From assembly GCA_026988035.1 (NCBI GenBank), contig JALSLY010000076.1, forward strand, positions 1 to 64,000: a stretch of 64,000 nt of DNA. Reading direction: 5' to 3'. Under the pieces are notes generated by a model, which searched no databases, was not told the DNA's origin, and was given only the letters and a program-made list of their open reading frames with translations. Position numbers and translations under genes: made by a program. How positions within the stretch are numbered: the stretch's first letter is position 1; the number at the start of each line of letters is the position of its first letter. This document shows, piece after piece, positions 35,571-44,026 of this stretch. The stretch comes from Thermotogae bacterium (GTDB lineage: Bacteria > Thermotogota > Thermotogae > Mesoaciditogales > Mesoaciditogaceae).

Positions 35571-36035
35571 ATGCAGAAACCATTGGAGATGGAAAGAGAA
35601 AGTGAATTCACCGTTTTATGCGACAAAGAAGACAATAAAATATCCTTATCAGTCTTTGAAATTCAAAAAAGGCATTCCTGGGTAATCACCTATTCTTTTG
35701 AACACGGGGAAAACGAAAGAAAAGTGGTCTATTCATTACAAAAAGGAATAGAAATCATAGGAAGAGCAAGGGGGAATAGGGTGTTATTCACGGTAATTTC
35801 TCCAACGTGGTCAAACGGGACCAACTTCGCACCGGCAAACATGTCTGTTCGATTTTTAGAAAATGCGCGTATTGATAAAAGGCTGTTTGCCGCGGGTGCG
35901 GTAACGGTGGGAAAGCTTGATTTCAAAAATGCCACTCGTGTTGATAGTCTCGGAAAGATCATGGTGTCCATTCAACTGTCAAAAGACGCCAAGGCTGGAG
36001 TTTATTCCGGCATGATCACGATCACGTTGGATTGA
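35571..36035 (+). CDS. small beta-sandwich-like protein of the secretin operon
   Basis: 154 residues from ATG 35571; the GTG at 35526 lies inside the promoter and cannot be the start. No signal peptide is visible, which is odd beside its secreted neighbours. Strand-rich, ending AKAGVYSGMITITLD, very like the end of the protein at 41526 (TKAGIYTDNITITV), a pattern seen at the last strand of pilin or coat-type beta sandwiches. Possibly an N-terminally truncated subunit. Family not recognised. Confidence 0.6.
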   Translation: MQKPLEMERESEFTVLCDKEDNKISLSVFEIQKRHSWVITYSFEHGENERKVVYSLQKGIEIIGRARGNRVLFTVISPTWSNGTNFAPANMSVRFLENARIDKRLFAAGAVTVGKLDFKNATRVDSLGKIMVSIQLSKDAKAGVYSGMITITLD

Positions 36036-36116
36036 AAAAAGGTGGTGGTGATGTAGGGACCAATTTGTGTTGATCTGTGATAGGCTTCAAAGATTCATGC
36101 AAGTGTTTTTCAAAAA

Positions 36117-36132
36117 TTCTCGGGGGAAACCC
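36117..36132 (+). promoter_or_regulatory. short GAAA-tetraloop hairpin before the 36161 gene
   Basis: GGGG-GAAA-CCCC just upstream of AAGGGAGG. In mRNA it would form a stable tetraloop; a processing or stability element is possible. Confidence 0.35.
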
Positions 36133-36160
36133 CATATAAATCTCAAGGGAGGTATTTCGT

Positions 36161-36799
36161 ATGAAGAAAGTTCTTATTCTCACGGTAATTGCGATTTTGG
36201 CGTTAGGTGTAATGGCGTTGGCAACCACTTCACAGGTCCACATGGGAGGTAACAACACGGTGGCTTTTAGCGGATCGATAAACATTCATGTGGATCAATG
36301 GACTACTTTAGCATCAAGCCCTGTAGAAGTGGAATTGGAGGATTATAATACCGAAATTGGATATCCATGGCGAACAGTCGGATATTTTCACGTAGAATCA
36401 AACGGTCGTTGGCGAATAATTGTAACATCTAAGAAACATTTCAAAATAGGATCGTCCGTAGAGCTTACCATTAGTGGTGCTAGGATAATTGAGTATTATG
36501 GTCATAGTTTTACTGGAACTTCTTACTATGATTTCATAGGTTCTGGTGCAACGTCTACAGCAGCCCAAGGCACCATCACCGCACCGTCCTCGAGTGTATA
36601 TGAAGCATGGCAATTTAAACCACCAGCTGGTTATTATAATCATCCTTACTTTATTTTCACTTCTGGAAGTGGCTATGCACCGGGATTTAAACTCGAGTTG
36701 CAATTCAACCAAGACAAGTGGATGCCCACAGGAGACTTCAGTTTGCCAGTGCAAGTATGGATCATTCCACAAGCTCATTTTTCCGACTTCGGATTCTAA
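36161..36799 (+). CDS. secreted beta-rich protein, candidate major subunit
   Basis: 212 residues with a signal peptide (VLILTVIAILALGVMALA). The mature part is rich in Gly, Ser, Thr, Tyr and aromatic residues in alternating patterns and has no cysteine, resembling surface subunits. Strong ribosome site (AAGGGAGG). A terminator-like hairpin directly follows, which would raise its expression relative to the later genes, as in pilus operons. Family not recognised. Confidence 0.65.
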   Translation: MKKVLILTVIAILALGVMALATTSQVHMGGNNTVAFSGSINIHVDQWTTLASSPVEVELEDYNTEIGYPWRTVGYFHVESNGRWRIIVTSKKHFKIGSSVELTISGARIIEYYGHSFTGTSYYDFIGSGATSTAAQGTITAPSSSVYEAWQFKPPAGYYNHPYFIFTSGSGYAPGFKLELQFNQDKWMPTGDFSLPVQVWIIPQAHFSDFGF

Positions 36800-36814
36800 C
36801 TTTTCGTAAGATGA

Positions 36815-36859
36815 ATTCACCCGCGGGATTTAATTCCAAGTAGACCGTGGGTGAATTTT
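36815..36859 (+). terminator. attenuator-like hairpin after the candidate major subunit
   Basis: ATTCACCCGCGG (36815-36826) and CCGTGGGTGAAT (36845-36856) pair with one mismatch and are followed by TTTC. The short T-run suggests partial termination. Confidence 0.55.
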
Positions 36860-36886
36860 CACTTGAAGATTTAAGGAGGAAGTAAT

Positions 36887-38461
36887 TTGAAAAAAATCAT
36901 TGGTGTGTTGTTAGTTGTAGGTGTATTTTTCTATGTAAGTGGATTTTCAGCTTTAAGAGTTTATCCAATGATCAAAAAGATTTCCGCTGAAAAGGGACAA
37001 AAAATCACCTTTAATTTTAGGCTTTCCAACACTTCAAACACTTCAATGAACGTTGAAGTGTTGTTGAAGGATTTCTTTATAGATTCAAATGGAAATTATT
37101 TCATAAATGTGGCATTTCCATCTTATTCACATTCTTGCCGCAAATGGATAAGTGTTCCGAGTACGGCGATTACCCTTTCGCCATCTCAAGTGATGAATTT
37201 TCCAATAACGCTTCGTGTACCCCCAAACGCGGCGGGTAATTATTACGCTGGAATTGCTTTTTCGTATTCTCCATCAGAATCAAATGTGAATGGCGGAAAG
37301 CTCAGTTTTAAACTCGCGATGAATCTTTTCGCAATTGTAGCCATCGATGTGGTGAATTCCCCGCATGTTTATGAAGCAAAATTCGAAAGCATTAAACTTT
37401 ACAACACGAAAATCGACGATCTTCCAAAAAATTTTCCAGATTCGCTAAAGAAGTATCCTTACGTTTTTAGACTGGATTACACAAACCAGGGCAATGTTGT
37501 CGTGGGCTTAAAAGGTCAATTCAGAGTTGTATCCGATACCTTGCGTAGAATTGTAGGAAACGTTGATCTTAATAGAGAAGAAACGATCTGTTTTCCAGGT
37601 ATCACAAGAACCATATGGATCCCGTTTGAAAGGCTCATGCCAAACGGTGAATATCGCGCGCTGCTTTCGGCCGATCTCGGAGAACAACACATGACGAGCC
37701 AAATATTCAAATTCAAAATAACCGATGCGAGTGTGAGTCAGTCGCCGATTTTAAAGGTGGATAATTCCGAAATCGATATTCCCTTAAGAAGAGCCAATAC
37801 GTACGTGGGAGGAGATTTCAAAATTGAGAGTTTGGACTACAGGAAGATAGACATTTCAGCGCATTTAAGCGGATTCATGCAAACTGAAGATGGAAGCATC
37901 GTGTCGGCTCCATTAGATAAAAAGATCTTTGGAAATTTAAAAATGTATCCGTCTAAATTCAGCGTTTACCCGTATTCACAAAGGGAAGCGAGGATCGCCG
38001 GGCGAGCGCCTTCAACCATGCCGACAGAGGGTCAGTACTACGCACTGCTCACGCTGGTGGCGAAGGTGGCCAAAGGCAAAGAGCCGAAAATTTTGAAACT
38101 GCCCATCGTAATAAACGTTGGAAAACTGACGAAATCTCTGAAAGTGGAAAATCTGACCGCTTCCAAAGTGGGAACAAGCGCTAACGTGTCATTTGACATC
38201 GTTAACAATGGAAATTCGTACGTCGATTATTCCGCGGAGGTTTTCGTCACAAACGAAGAGAAAAAATCCATGTTGTCTCATCCTGTTATGATAAAGGGAA
38301 AAATGATTTACGCCGGATTCACGCTTTCAGCGAGTGCGAATGTTCCAGTTGAATTGAAAAAAGGTTATACTGTTAGGGTAGTGGTCAAATATGCAACCGG
38401 TAAAGGGGCGAACGGTGCTCCTATTTATAAGACGGTATCTAAGGAATTGGTTGTTCATTGA
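36887..38461 (+). CDS. secreted PapD/DUF916-like protein, candidate chaperone or scaffold
   Basis: 524 residues with a signal peptide (GVLLVVGVFFYVSGFSA). The first 140 residues follow the PapD/DUF916 pattern: LRVYPMIKKISAEKGQKITF, then NTSNTSMNVEV, and RVPPNAAGNYYAGIAFS. Further Ig-like modules (about 165-290, 290-415, 420-524) follow. PapD-like folds bind unassembled subunits or tether surface proteins. TTG start with AAGGAGG. Role inferred from fold and context. Confidence 0.65.
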   Translation: MKKIIGVLLVVGVFFYVSGFSALRVYPMIKKISAEKGQKITFNFRLSNTSNTSMNVEVLLKDFFIDSNGNYFINVAFPSYSHSCRKWISVPSTAITLSPSQVMNFPITLRVPPNAAGNYYAGIAFSYSPSESNVNGGKLSFKLAMNLFAIVAIDVVNSPHVYEAKFESIKLYNTKIDDLPKNFPDSLKKYPYVFRLDYTNQGNVVVGLKGQFRVVSDTLRRIVGNVDLNREETICFPGITRTIWIPFERLMPNGEYRALLSADLGEQHMTSQIFKFKITDASVSQSPILKVDNSEIDIPLRRANTYVGGDFKIESLDYRKIDISAHLSGFMQTEDGSIVSAPLDKKIFGNLKMYPSKFSVYPYSQREARIAGRAPSTMPTEGQYYALLTLVAKVAKGKEPKILKLPIVINVGKLTKSLKVENLTASKVGTSANVSFDIVNNGNSYVDYSAEVFVTNEEKKSMLSHPVMIKGKMIYAGFTLSASANVPVELKKGYTVRVVVKYATGKGANGAPIYKTVSKELVVH

Positions 38462-38463
38462 CA

Positions 38464-38606
38464 ATACAACATAACACACCCCGCCCTTCGGGCACCCCTC
38501 TTGATAGAGGGGATTAATCCTTCCTAAAAAGTAAGGTGGCGGTGAAGCCGACGGAAGGTAGTCCTTCCTTGAGGAAGGGGGACCGCGGAGCGGTGGAAGG
38601 TGTTAA
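38464..38606. repeat. mosaic palindromic intergenic repeat, copy 4 (reversed)
   Basis: Reads AACACACCCCGCCC through CCCCTCTTGATAGAGGGG, GGTGAAGCCGACGGAAGG and CGCGGAGCGGTGG to AAGGTGTTA, i.e. the opposite orientation to copy 3. Lies inside the secretin operon. Confidence 0.8.
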
Positions 38607-38646
38607 AAGTACAAATTGACTAAAAAATCATAGGGGGAAACTAAGG

Positions 38647-39804
38647 ATGAAAAAGATCTTTCTTACCACAATTATATTAAGTGTTTTGACGCTTTTGTCA
38701 TTTTCTCAGAGCGTGAGTATTTCATTCTTTCAAGAGTCTCTCACTCAAGCTTTGAGCGATCTCGCAGCGCAGGAAAATATAACGATCATCACCGACTCGA
38801 CGGTGGGAGGGTTTATAACATTAAATCTTGAAAATGTGAGCATTTCTGATGCACTCGATCTGATGTTACTTCCTGGGGGGTATTCATGGAAGGAAATAAA
38901 GCCGGGCGTGTACTTTGTGGGAACGGCCGATCCTACGTCAAACAGTTTTCTTTATTTGGCAACTTCCACATCTTACCATCTCAAGTACGTTAATGCGACG
39001 ACTGTGATGGATTTTCTCCCAAAGATCATGCAAAAGTACATTTTCACATCGAGTAACTCTCCCACCACTTTGCTTATCGGTGCTCCTGAGAATGTCAAGG
39101 GAGCAATAATCGATCTTATAAAAAAGATCGATGTGCCAAAGAGAGAGATCATCGTTCAGATGAACGTCGTGGAGGCAGATGAATCTGTGGTGAAAAAATG
39201 GGGAATGGATCTTCAATATTCCAATCCATCTGGAACTTCTTCTTCAACGACGTTCAATTTTTTGGACAACGTGATAAATCTGGTTTACAAAGTTAACAAT
39301 CTCTCGATCCTTTCGGATATAAGGGCTGAGGAAGCGAGTGGGGCTGTGAAGATTCTTGCTAATCCAAAGATCAGGATAGAGAGCGGAAAGACCGGGAATG
39401 TAGATGTGTCAACGACAAGAAAATATCTTTATACAAATTCAGAAGGTAAAAAAGTTTACGCCGACGTAAAAGTTGGAGTGAATATAACTGTTATTCCCAC
39501 AATATCAGCCTCGGGGGACGTGACATTGAATTTATCCGAGAGCGTGTCAGGTGCAATAAAAACAGTGAACCCCCTTCCAGACACTGTTACCCACACGCTC
39601 TCTACGACATTTAACACCGAGGTTGGCCAAACAGTTGCAGTTGGAGGCATCAGCTTTGATACATATGAAAAATCCATCTCCAAAGTGCCAATTCTTGGCG
39701 ATATCCCGATAATAGGTTATCTTTTTACCCAGGATGGAATGCGTAGCGTTAAGAAAGAGATTATGGTGATCATTACCTGCGAGAAAGCGGGCGAATGGCA
39801 ATGA
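38647..39804 (+). CDS. secretin, compact, orphan
   Basis: 385 residues, short for the family. Signal peptide, N0/STN-like domain (about 25-93, FFQESLTQALSDLA), N1-like domain (about 105-165) and the secretin domain (about 170-380) with the hallmark VPILGDIPIIGYLF. It should form an outer-membrane channel for protein export. No GspE, GspF, GspC or prepilin peptidase gene is near. Coupled to the next gene by a 10-bp overlap. Confidence 0.88.
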   Translation: MKKIFLTTIILSVLTLLSFSQSVSISFFQESLTQALSDLAAQENITIITDSTVGGFITLNLENVSISDALDLMLLPGGYSWKEIKPGVYFVGTADPTSNSFLYLATSTSYHLKYVNATTVMDFLPKIMQKYIFTSSNSPTTLLIGAPENVKGAIIDLIKKIDVPKREIIVQMNVVEADESVVKKWGMDLQYSNPSGTSSSTTFNFLDNVINLVYKVNNLSILSDIRAEEASGAVKILANPKIRIESGKTGNVDVSTTRKYLYTNSEGKKVYADVKVGVNITVIPTISASGDVTLNLSESVSGAIKTVNPLPDTVTHTLSTTFNTEVGQTVAVGGISFDTYEKSISKVPILGDIPIIGYLFTQDGMRSVKKEIMVIITCEKAGEWQ

Positions 39805-41258
39805 GGAAAGCTTTATTGTTCGTTTCCCTAATTTTTGTGGCGATTGTGGTTCTTGCCACAACTGCCACCTTTTCTTTTTATCAAGAAAGTTTGTCGCAGG
39901 CGTTCGTGGATGTATCTGAAAGTTTCAACGTGCCCATAGTTGTGGACGAAACTGTTAGTGGACAAGTTACTATGGCTCTTAATAATGTAACGTTCAAGGG
40001 AGCAATAGATGATTTGTGTGCTAAATTCGATTTGTTCTATTTTGAGAAAAATGGAGTGTACTTTGTTGGGTCATCGTCTTCATCTGTCATGATGAAAGTG
40101 TACGGTTACTCAACACACGTCATACCGTTGAAATACCTAAGTGCGAATGATGCAATAAAGTTTCTTGCTCCTTACACATCGTACATAACTTACGCAAGTG
40201 GAAGCGGCATTTTGCTTTTTAGAGGGCCAAAAGAGATCTATTCAAAAGTTGCAAAGATTATTAAAAATGTTGATAAAGTGCCAAATACATCTTACATCGT
40301 TTACGCACTTTATAGTGTGCCAAGTGATTTCTACACGAGTGGAAATAATTCGGGATGGCTTAGCAAACTTGTGAATACAGGAAATTTTTCGAGCGTTGAT
40401 GCCAAACAATTTACAAGTGTGAAAAAATCTTTCATCGCTGAAGAGAATGGCTTTGCTTTTGCTCAATCCGGAAAGACGGTGAGTTTTGACATCTCGGATA
40501 TGAAATCAAAATTGGACGCAACAGTTATGTCTCAAAGCGCTTCTGGAGCAAAGATCAATTTGTCACTGTCAAGCTCAGGCCTTGTAAATGTTGCTGCGAA
40601 TTCTGTTTTGACAATTAGAAAGAATGATGTTGTCCTTGCTGCTTTGAGAAACGGTGAACAGGATTTTGTTATTGAGGTTTCTGTGGTTAAAACATCACCG
40701 AGCATTTCTAAACTTGCCAAAATGTGGCCAATCGAAAGAAAAGTGAGAAGCTTTTATTTAAAGGCGAACATTTCAACCAGTGAGATTTCTTTTGAGGTTT
40801 TGGCAAGATATTTGAACATCGCAGCAGATGTGGAAAAAACAGCATCAAACGCCAGCATTTATGCTGGAATTGGTGAAAAAATCGCTCAGAATCTTTGGGG
40901 ATATTTACTTGCTGGTTCGAATGTTCCAATCAAGTCTTTAGATTCTTACAAAGTGAAATTTGTACTTGTACAGACGGAAAATTCAAATGGTTTCATTTTA
41001 TCATCTGGTTCTTTGAGTTTAGCGGCTCCTCTCAAGGCTTTTAATGAATTCAAATTAAATTATTCTGGAACTGTAGAAATGAGATTTGATACTTTGCTTT
41101 TGGGCGTGAATATGCAGTATTCTTACGATAACACAAACGGTGAACAATCTTTTGATTCATTTCTAACGGGAGGATATTTATTGAATGGGAATGTGGTACG
41201 TGTCATGTATGGACCTCTATCTAAAGAGTTCAGATTTGAATTGGAGTGGGGAATGTGA
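39795..41258 (+). CDS. secretin-like paralogue with N0/N1 domains but no secretin core
   Basis: 487 residues with a signal peptide. Residues about 27-95 (FYQESLSQAFVDVSESF) align with the secretin's N0 domain, and about 105-170 with N1. The VPxLGxIP signature is absent; the remainder is a unique beta-rich region ending FELEWGM. It may cap or extend the secretin ring, or form its own barrel. ATG 39795 or 39801 are both possible. Confidence 0.7.
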   Translation: MAMRKALLFVSLIFVAIVVLATTATFSFYQESLSQAFVDVSESFNVPIVVDETVSGQVTMALNNVTFKGAIDDLCAKFDLFYFEKNGVYFVGSSSSSVMMKVYGYSTHVIPLKYLSANDAIKFLAPYTSYITYASGSGILLFRGPKEIYSKVAKIIKNVDKVPNTSYIVYALYSVPSDFYTSGNNSGWLSKLVNTGNFSSVDAKQFTSVKKSFIAEENGFAFAQSGKTVSFDISDMKSKLDATVMSQSASGAKINLSLSSSGLVNVAANSVLTIRKNDVVLAALRNGEQDFVIEVSVVKTSPSISKLAKMWPIERKVRSFYLKANISTSEISFEVLARYLNIAADVEKTASNASIYAGIGEKIAQNLWGYLLAGSNVPIKSLDSYKVKFVLVQTENSNGFILSSGSLSLAAPLKAFNEFKLNYSGTVEMRFDTLLLGVNMQYSYDNTNGEQSFDSFLTGGYLLNGNVVRVMYGPLSKEFRFELEWGM

Positions 41259-41289
41259 GACCACTCGACTCTTTGAGTTACCTTTTAGA

Positions 41290-41515
41290 AGAGAACATAC
41301 CTCGCCACTTCGTGGTCCCCTCCTCTAAAGAGGAGATTACGCCCACTTTGATAGAGGGGACTAATCCCGCCTATTAAGGAGCAGGATTGCGCGGTGCGCA
41401 ATGTTTTCCTGCTTCTACGACCGAGGCGGTAGCCGCGAGGGGGACCGCGGAGCGGTGGAAGGTAGTCCTTCCTTGAGGAAGGTGGCGGCGAAGCCGACGA
41501 AAGGTGTTATAAAGG
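41290..41515. repeat. mosaic palindromic intergenic repeat, copy 5 (rearranged)
   Basis: A scrambled set of modules: TCGCCACTTCGTGG, AAGAGGAGATTACGCCC, ATTGCGCGGTGCGCAAT, GACCGAGGCGGTAGCCGCGAGG and CCGCGGAGCGGTGG. Lies inside the operon before the 41526 gene. Confidence 0.75.
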
Positions 41516-41525
41516 AGTCAAAACC

Positions 41526-42320
41526 ATGAAGAAATTTGTTATCCTTGGTATTATTTTGACGATTACCGCATTTTCCGTGTTTGCTAACGGATGGGTGAAT
41601 GCGAGAGAAGAGATAGCAAAAAGCGTTGCTGAAAATTCACCGAAAAGCTTTACTGTTGCCGATGAGATGGCAACACCCATGATAAGCTCTAATTTTGGAA
41701 AGGTATCACGTGTTGGAAGTTCAGCAAAGACCAAATGCAATTCTGATGACACGTATGCGGCGACAATTGAGTTTTGGAGTGCGAACGCCGTGCGGGAAAT
41801 TTTGGAAGGGAAAAAGAATCACGAACGCCTTTTCAAAGGTCTTATCTATTACACCGGTTCTACAGACACATCTTTTGTGAGGCCAAAAAAGATGGATCTT
41901 GGAACGTACACGATCACGGATTATGGCACGTACGACATGCAACTTGCGTTTTTGACGGTTGAAACCAACGCGACGTTAACGATCACTGTGGATGATAAAG
42001 GAAGGCTTGTAGATAAAAATGGTGATACCATGAAGTCAGAGCATGGATTCTATTTTCTAAACGATGCTCTTAAAGCTGTGTTTTTAAATCTAAAAAACGG
42101 GGTTATCACTGGCTCAAATCTCCAAAAAAAGGCACTTTTTGCAGAACCGAAGAGTTTTTCTTCTCCAACTGCTTCGTGTGAAATTGAGCCTAACACTACA
42201 CATAGCGTTCCATTTACGATACTAAGTTGGTGGCTGCGTGCTATTGTGAAGAGGGATACCAAAGCGGGTATTTATACGGATAATATAACCATAACTGTGT
42301 TAGCGAAGCCAGACTTTTGA
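41526..42320 (+). CDS. secreted beta-rich protein of the secretin operon
   Basis: 264 residues with a signal peptide (ILGIILTITAFSVFA). Two cysteines, and a C-terminal TKAGIYTDNITITV segment similar to the protein at 35571. Probably another surface component. AAAGGAG precedes the ATG; a terminator follows 35 bp after the stop. Family not recognised. Confidence 0.65.
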   Translation: MKKFVILGIILTITAFSVFANGWVNAREEIAKSVAENSPKSFTVADEMATPMISSNFGKVSRVGSSAKTKCNSDDTYAATIEFWSANAVREILEGKKNHERLFKGLIYYTGSTDTSFVRPKKMDLGTYTITDYGTYDMQLAFLTVETNATLTITVDDKGRLVDKNGDTMKSEHGFYFLNDALKAVFLNLKNGVITGSNLQKKALFAEPKSFSSPTASCEIEPNTTHSVPFTILSWWLRAIVKRDTKAGIYTDNITITVLAKPDF

Positions 42321-42354
42321 ATTGTTTTGTAGATTGTTTCTTCTTGGCGGTAGG

Positions 42355-42378
42355 AAGGGGCTGAAAGGCCCCTTTTTT
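42355..42378 (+). terminator. rho-independent terminator of the secretin operon
   Basis: AAGGGGC and GCCCCTT stem with a 6-base loop followed by TTTT, between two convergent units. Confidence 0.85.
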
Positions 42379-42382
42379 ATTC

Positions 42383-43747
42383 CTATTTTTTCTTTTCTTT
42401 TTCTCCCTTTCTTTCTTTCATCCTTCTGTCTATAGCGTATTTAGTGATCAATTTGTTGAGATACCGATGTGTGATTCCCAACTCTTTTGAAGCTTGCTGC
42501 TTGCTCCACTTAAAAATCCTAAGCACTTTTTCGACGTATTGTTTTTCGAGTTCTTCAATGACGTGACTTTTAAAGATGGAAAGTTTTGGCAAACTGTTGC
42601 TTTGAACTATGGAATCTACAAGAGATGAAATGTGCTCCAAAATGGGTCCTTCTATTTCATTGCTAACGTTATCAATATTAACAGTGAAAAATTTGGACTC
42701 CGAAAGCAAAAGCTCTATGCTTCCTGTAACTATGTATCTTTCAAGAATGTTTTCCAATTCTCTGACATTTCCAGGATAATTGTATTCGAGAAGCATTTCA
42801 CGTTCCCTGTTAGTGAGATCTTCAAAACTAACTTTCAATCTTTTTGATTCAAAGAAGTGATTGACGAGAAGCGGTATATCATTTTTTCTTTGGCGAAGTG
42901 GTGGAATTTCCAGGACATTCTCAGATAACCTGAAAAAAAGATCTCTTCTTATTCTGTTGGGTTCTCTGTTGGTTGCAGATATGAACTTCACATCTACTTT
43001 TCTTGGAGTAGGATCTCCTATAACATTGTAGGCACCTTTTTCAACAATATATAAAAGTTTTCCCTGAACACGTGGTGAAAGCTCTGCAATTTCATCTAAA
43101 AACATGTGCCCATGGTTTGCGTTTTCTATCATGCCCCGCTTTTTCGAATCTGCACTTGTGAATGCACCTCGAGCATGCCCAAAAAGCTCACTCTCTATAA
43201 GTGAATCTGGCATTGTGGCGCAGTTCAAACTTACCATTTTTCCTTCTTTTCGAGGAGAAATTTTATGGATGATCTCAGCGAGAAGCGTTTTTCCTGTGCC
43301 AGTTTCCCCGAGGATCAATATATTACCATCGTGGAAAGAATGATATAGGATATTTCGTCTTAACTTTCTTGCTTCAGTAGTTTTTCCTATGAATTTGCTC
43401 AAATTTTCTTTGATATTTTGTGCTAATCCTAAAATAGGAGTTTCCGCATCACCAGTAGAAGTGTACAATATTTTTGTATTTAAGCTGACAAGACCTTTAT
43501 ACGTGTGATCTGAGATGATAACAAAATGAATTCCGGTAAACCTGTCAAGATTTTCCATCAATTCTTTTGTGCTTTGGATACCAATTGTACTTGATTTAGT
43601 GGCATTTAAGAATACAATGCCCCTTTTGAATTTTTTTAATGTGGCATCATCTATCTCTGAGGGATGATTCAGGAGAAAAATTTCTTGATCGTACAGCAAG
43701 TCTTTAACATCCTTTATGGAACTGAAACCCAAAAAGTATAGTCTCAC
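42383..43747 (-). CDS. sigma-54 enhancer-binding protein with a pseudo-receiver
   Basis: 454 residues. Residues 1-110 look like a receiver fold, but the phospho-Asp position reads IVFLNAT (Asn48) and the acidic pair is missing. The AAA+ domain has Walker A GETGTGKT (147-154), the sigma-54-contacting loop GAFTSA (194-199; normally GAFTGA), LDEI (217-220) and LRQRKNDI. A Fis-type HTH (QASKELGITHRYLNKLI) is near the C-terminus. GTG start with AGGGAG upstream. Convergent with the secretin operon and its likely activator. Confidence 0.93.
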   Translation of the reverse strand: MRLYFLGFSSIKDVKDLLYDQEIFLLNHPSEIDDATLKKFKRGIVFLNATKSSTIGIQSTKELMENLDRFTGIHFVIISDHTYKGLVSLNTKILYTSTGDAETPILGLAQNIKENLSKFIGKTTEARKLRRNILYHSFHDGNILILGETGTGKTLLAEIIHKISPRKEGKMVSLNCATMPDSLIESELFGHARGAFTSADSKKRGMIENANHGHMFLDEIAELSPRVQGKLLYIVEKGAYNVIGDPTPRKVDVKFISATNREPNRIRRDLFFRLSENVLEIPPLRQRKNDIPLLVNHFFESKRLKVSFEDLTNREREMLLEYNYPGNVRELENILERYIVTGSIELLLSESKFFTVNIDNVSNEIEGPILEHISSLVDSIVQSNSLPKLSIFKSHVIEELEKQYVEKVLRIFKWSKQQASKELGITHRYLNKLITKYAIDRRMKERKGEKEKKK

Positions 43748-43801
43748 TGTTCGCTCCCTTGACCCCCTTCCAAAAATATTTTATCACATTTTACAATTTT
43801 T

Positions 43802-43828
43802 GTTACATATCTTATATGATAATGTAAC
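43802..43828. promoter_or_regulatory. 27-bp inverted repeat upstream of the enhancer-binding protein gene
   Basis: GTTACAT...ATGTAAC with inner ATC/GAT pairing, about 55-80 bp before the GTG. A likely operator; its sequence differs from the GGAAC palindromes. Confidence 0.5.
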
Positions 43829-43973
43829 ACCTTCCGTCGGCTTCGCCATCACCTCGCGGCTACCGCCTCGGTCATGGAAATGGAAAAGACATTGCACACC
43901 GTGCAATCCCATTCCTCAAGGAAGGACTAAGTCCCCTCTATTAAGAGGGGTGGCCGAAGGCCGGGGTGTGTTT
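43825..43973. repeat. mosaic palindromic intergenic repeat, copy 6
   Basis: Runs from AACACCTTCCGTCGG to GGCCGGGGTGTGTTT and contains the CATTGCACACCGTGCAATCCC and CTCTATTAAGAGGGG modules. It lies on one side of the DUF559 gene. Confidence 0.8.
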
Positions 43974-44026
43974 ATGCAGATCACACTCTCCACTGCTACG
44001 TGGTCTCACATCTTAACAAGTGGAAT

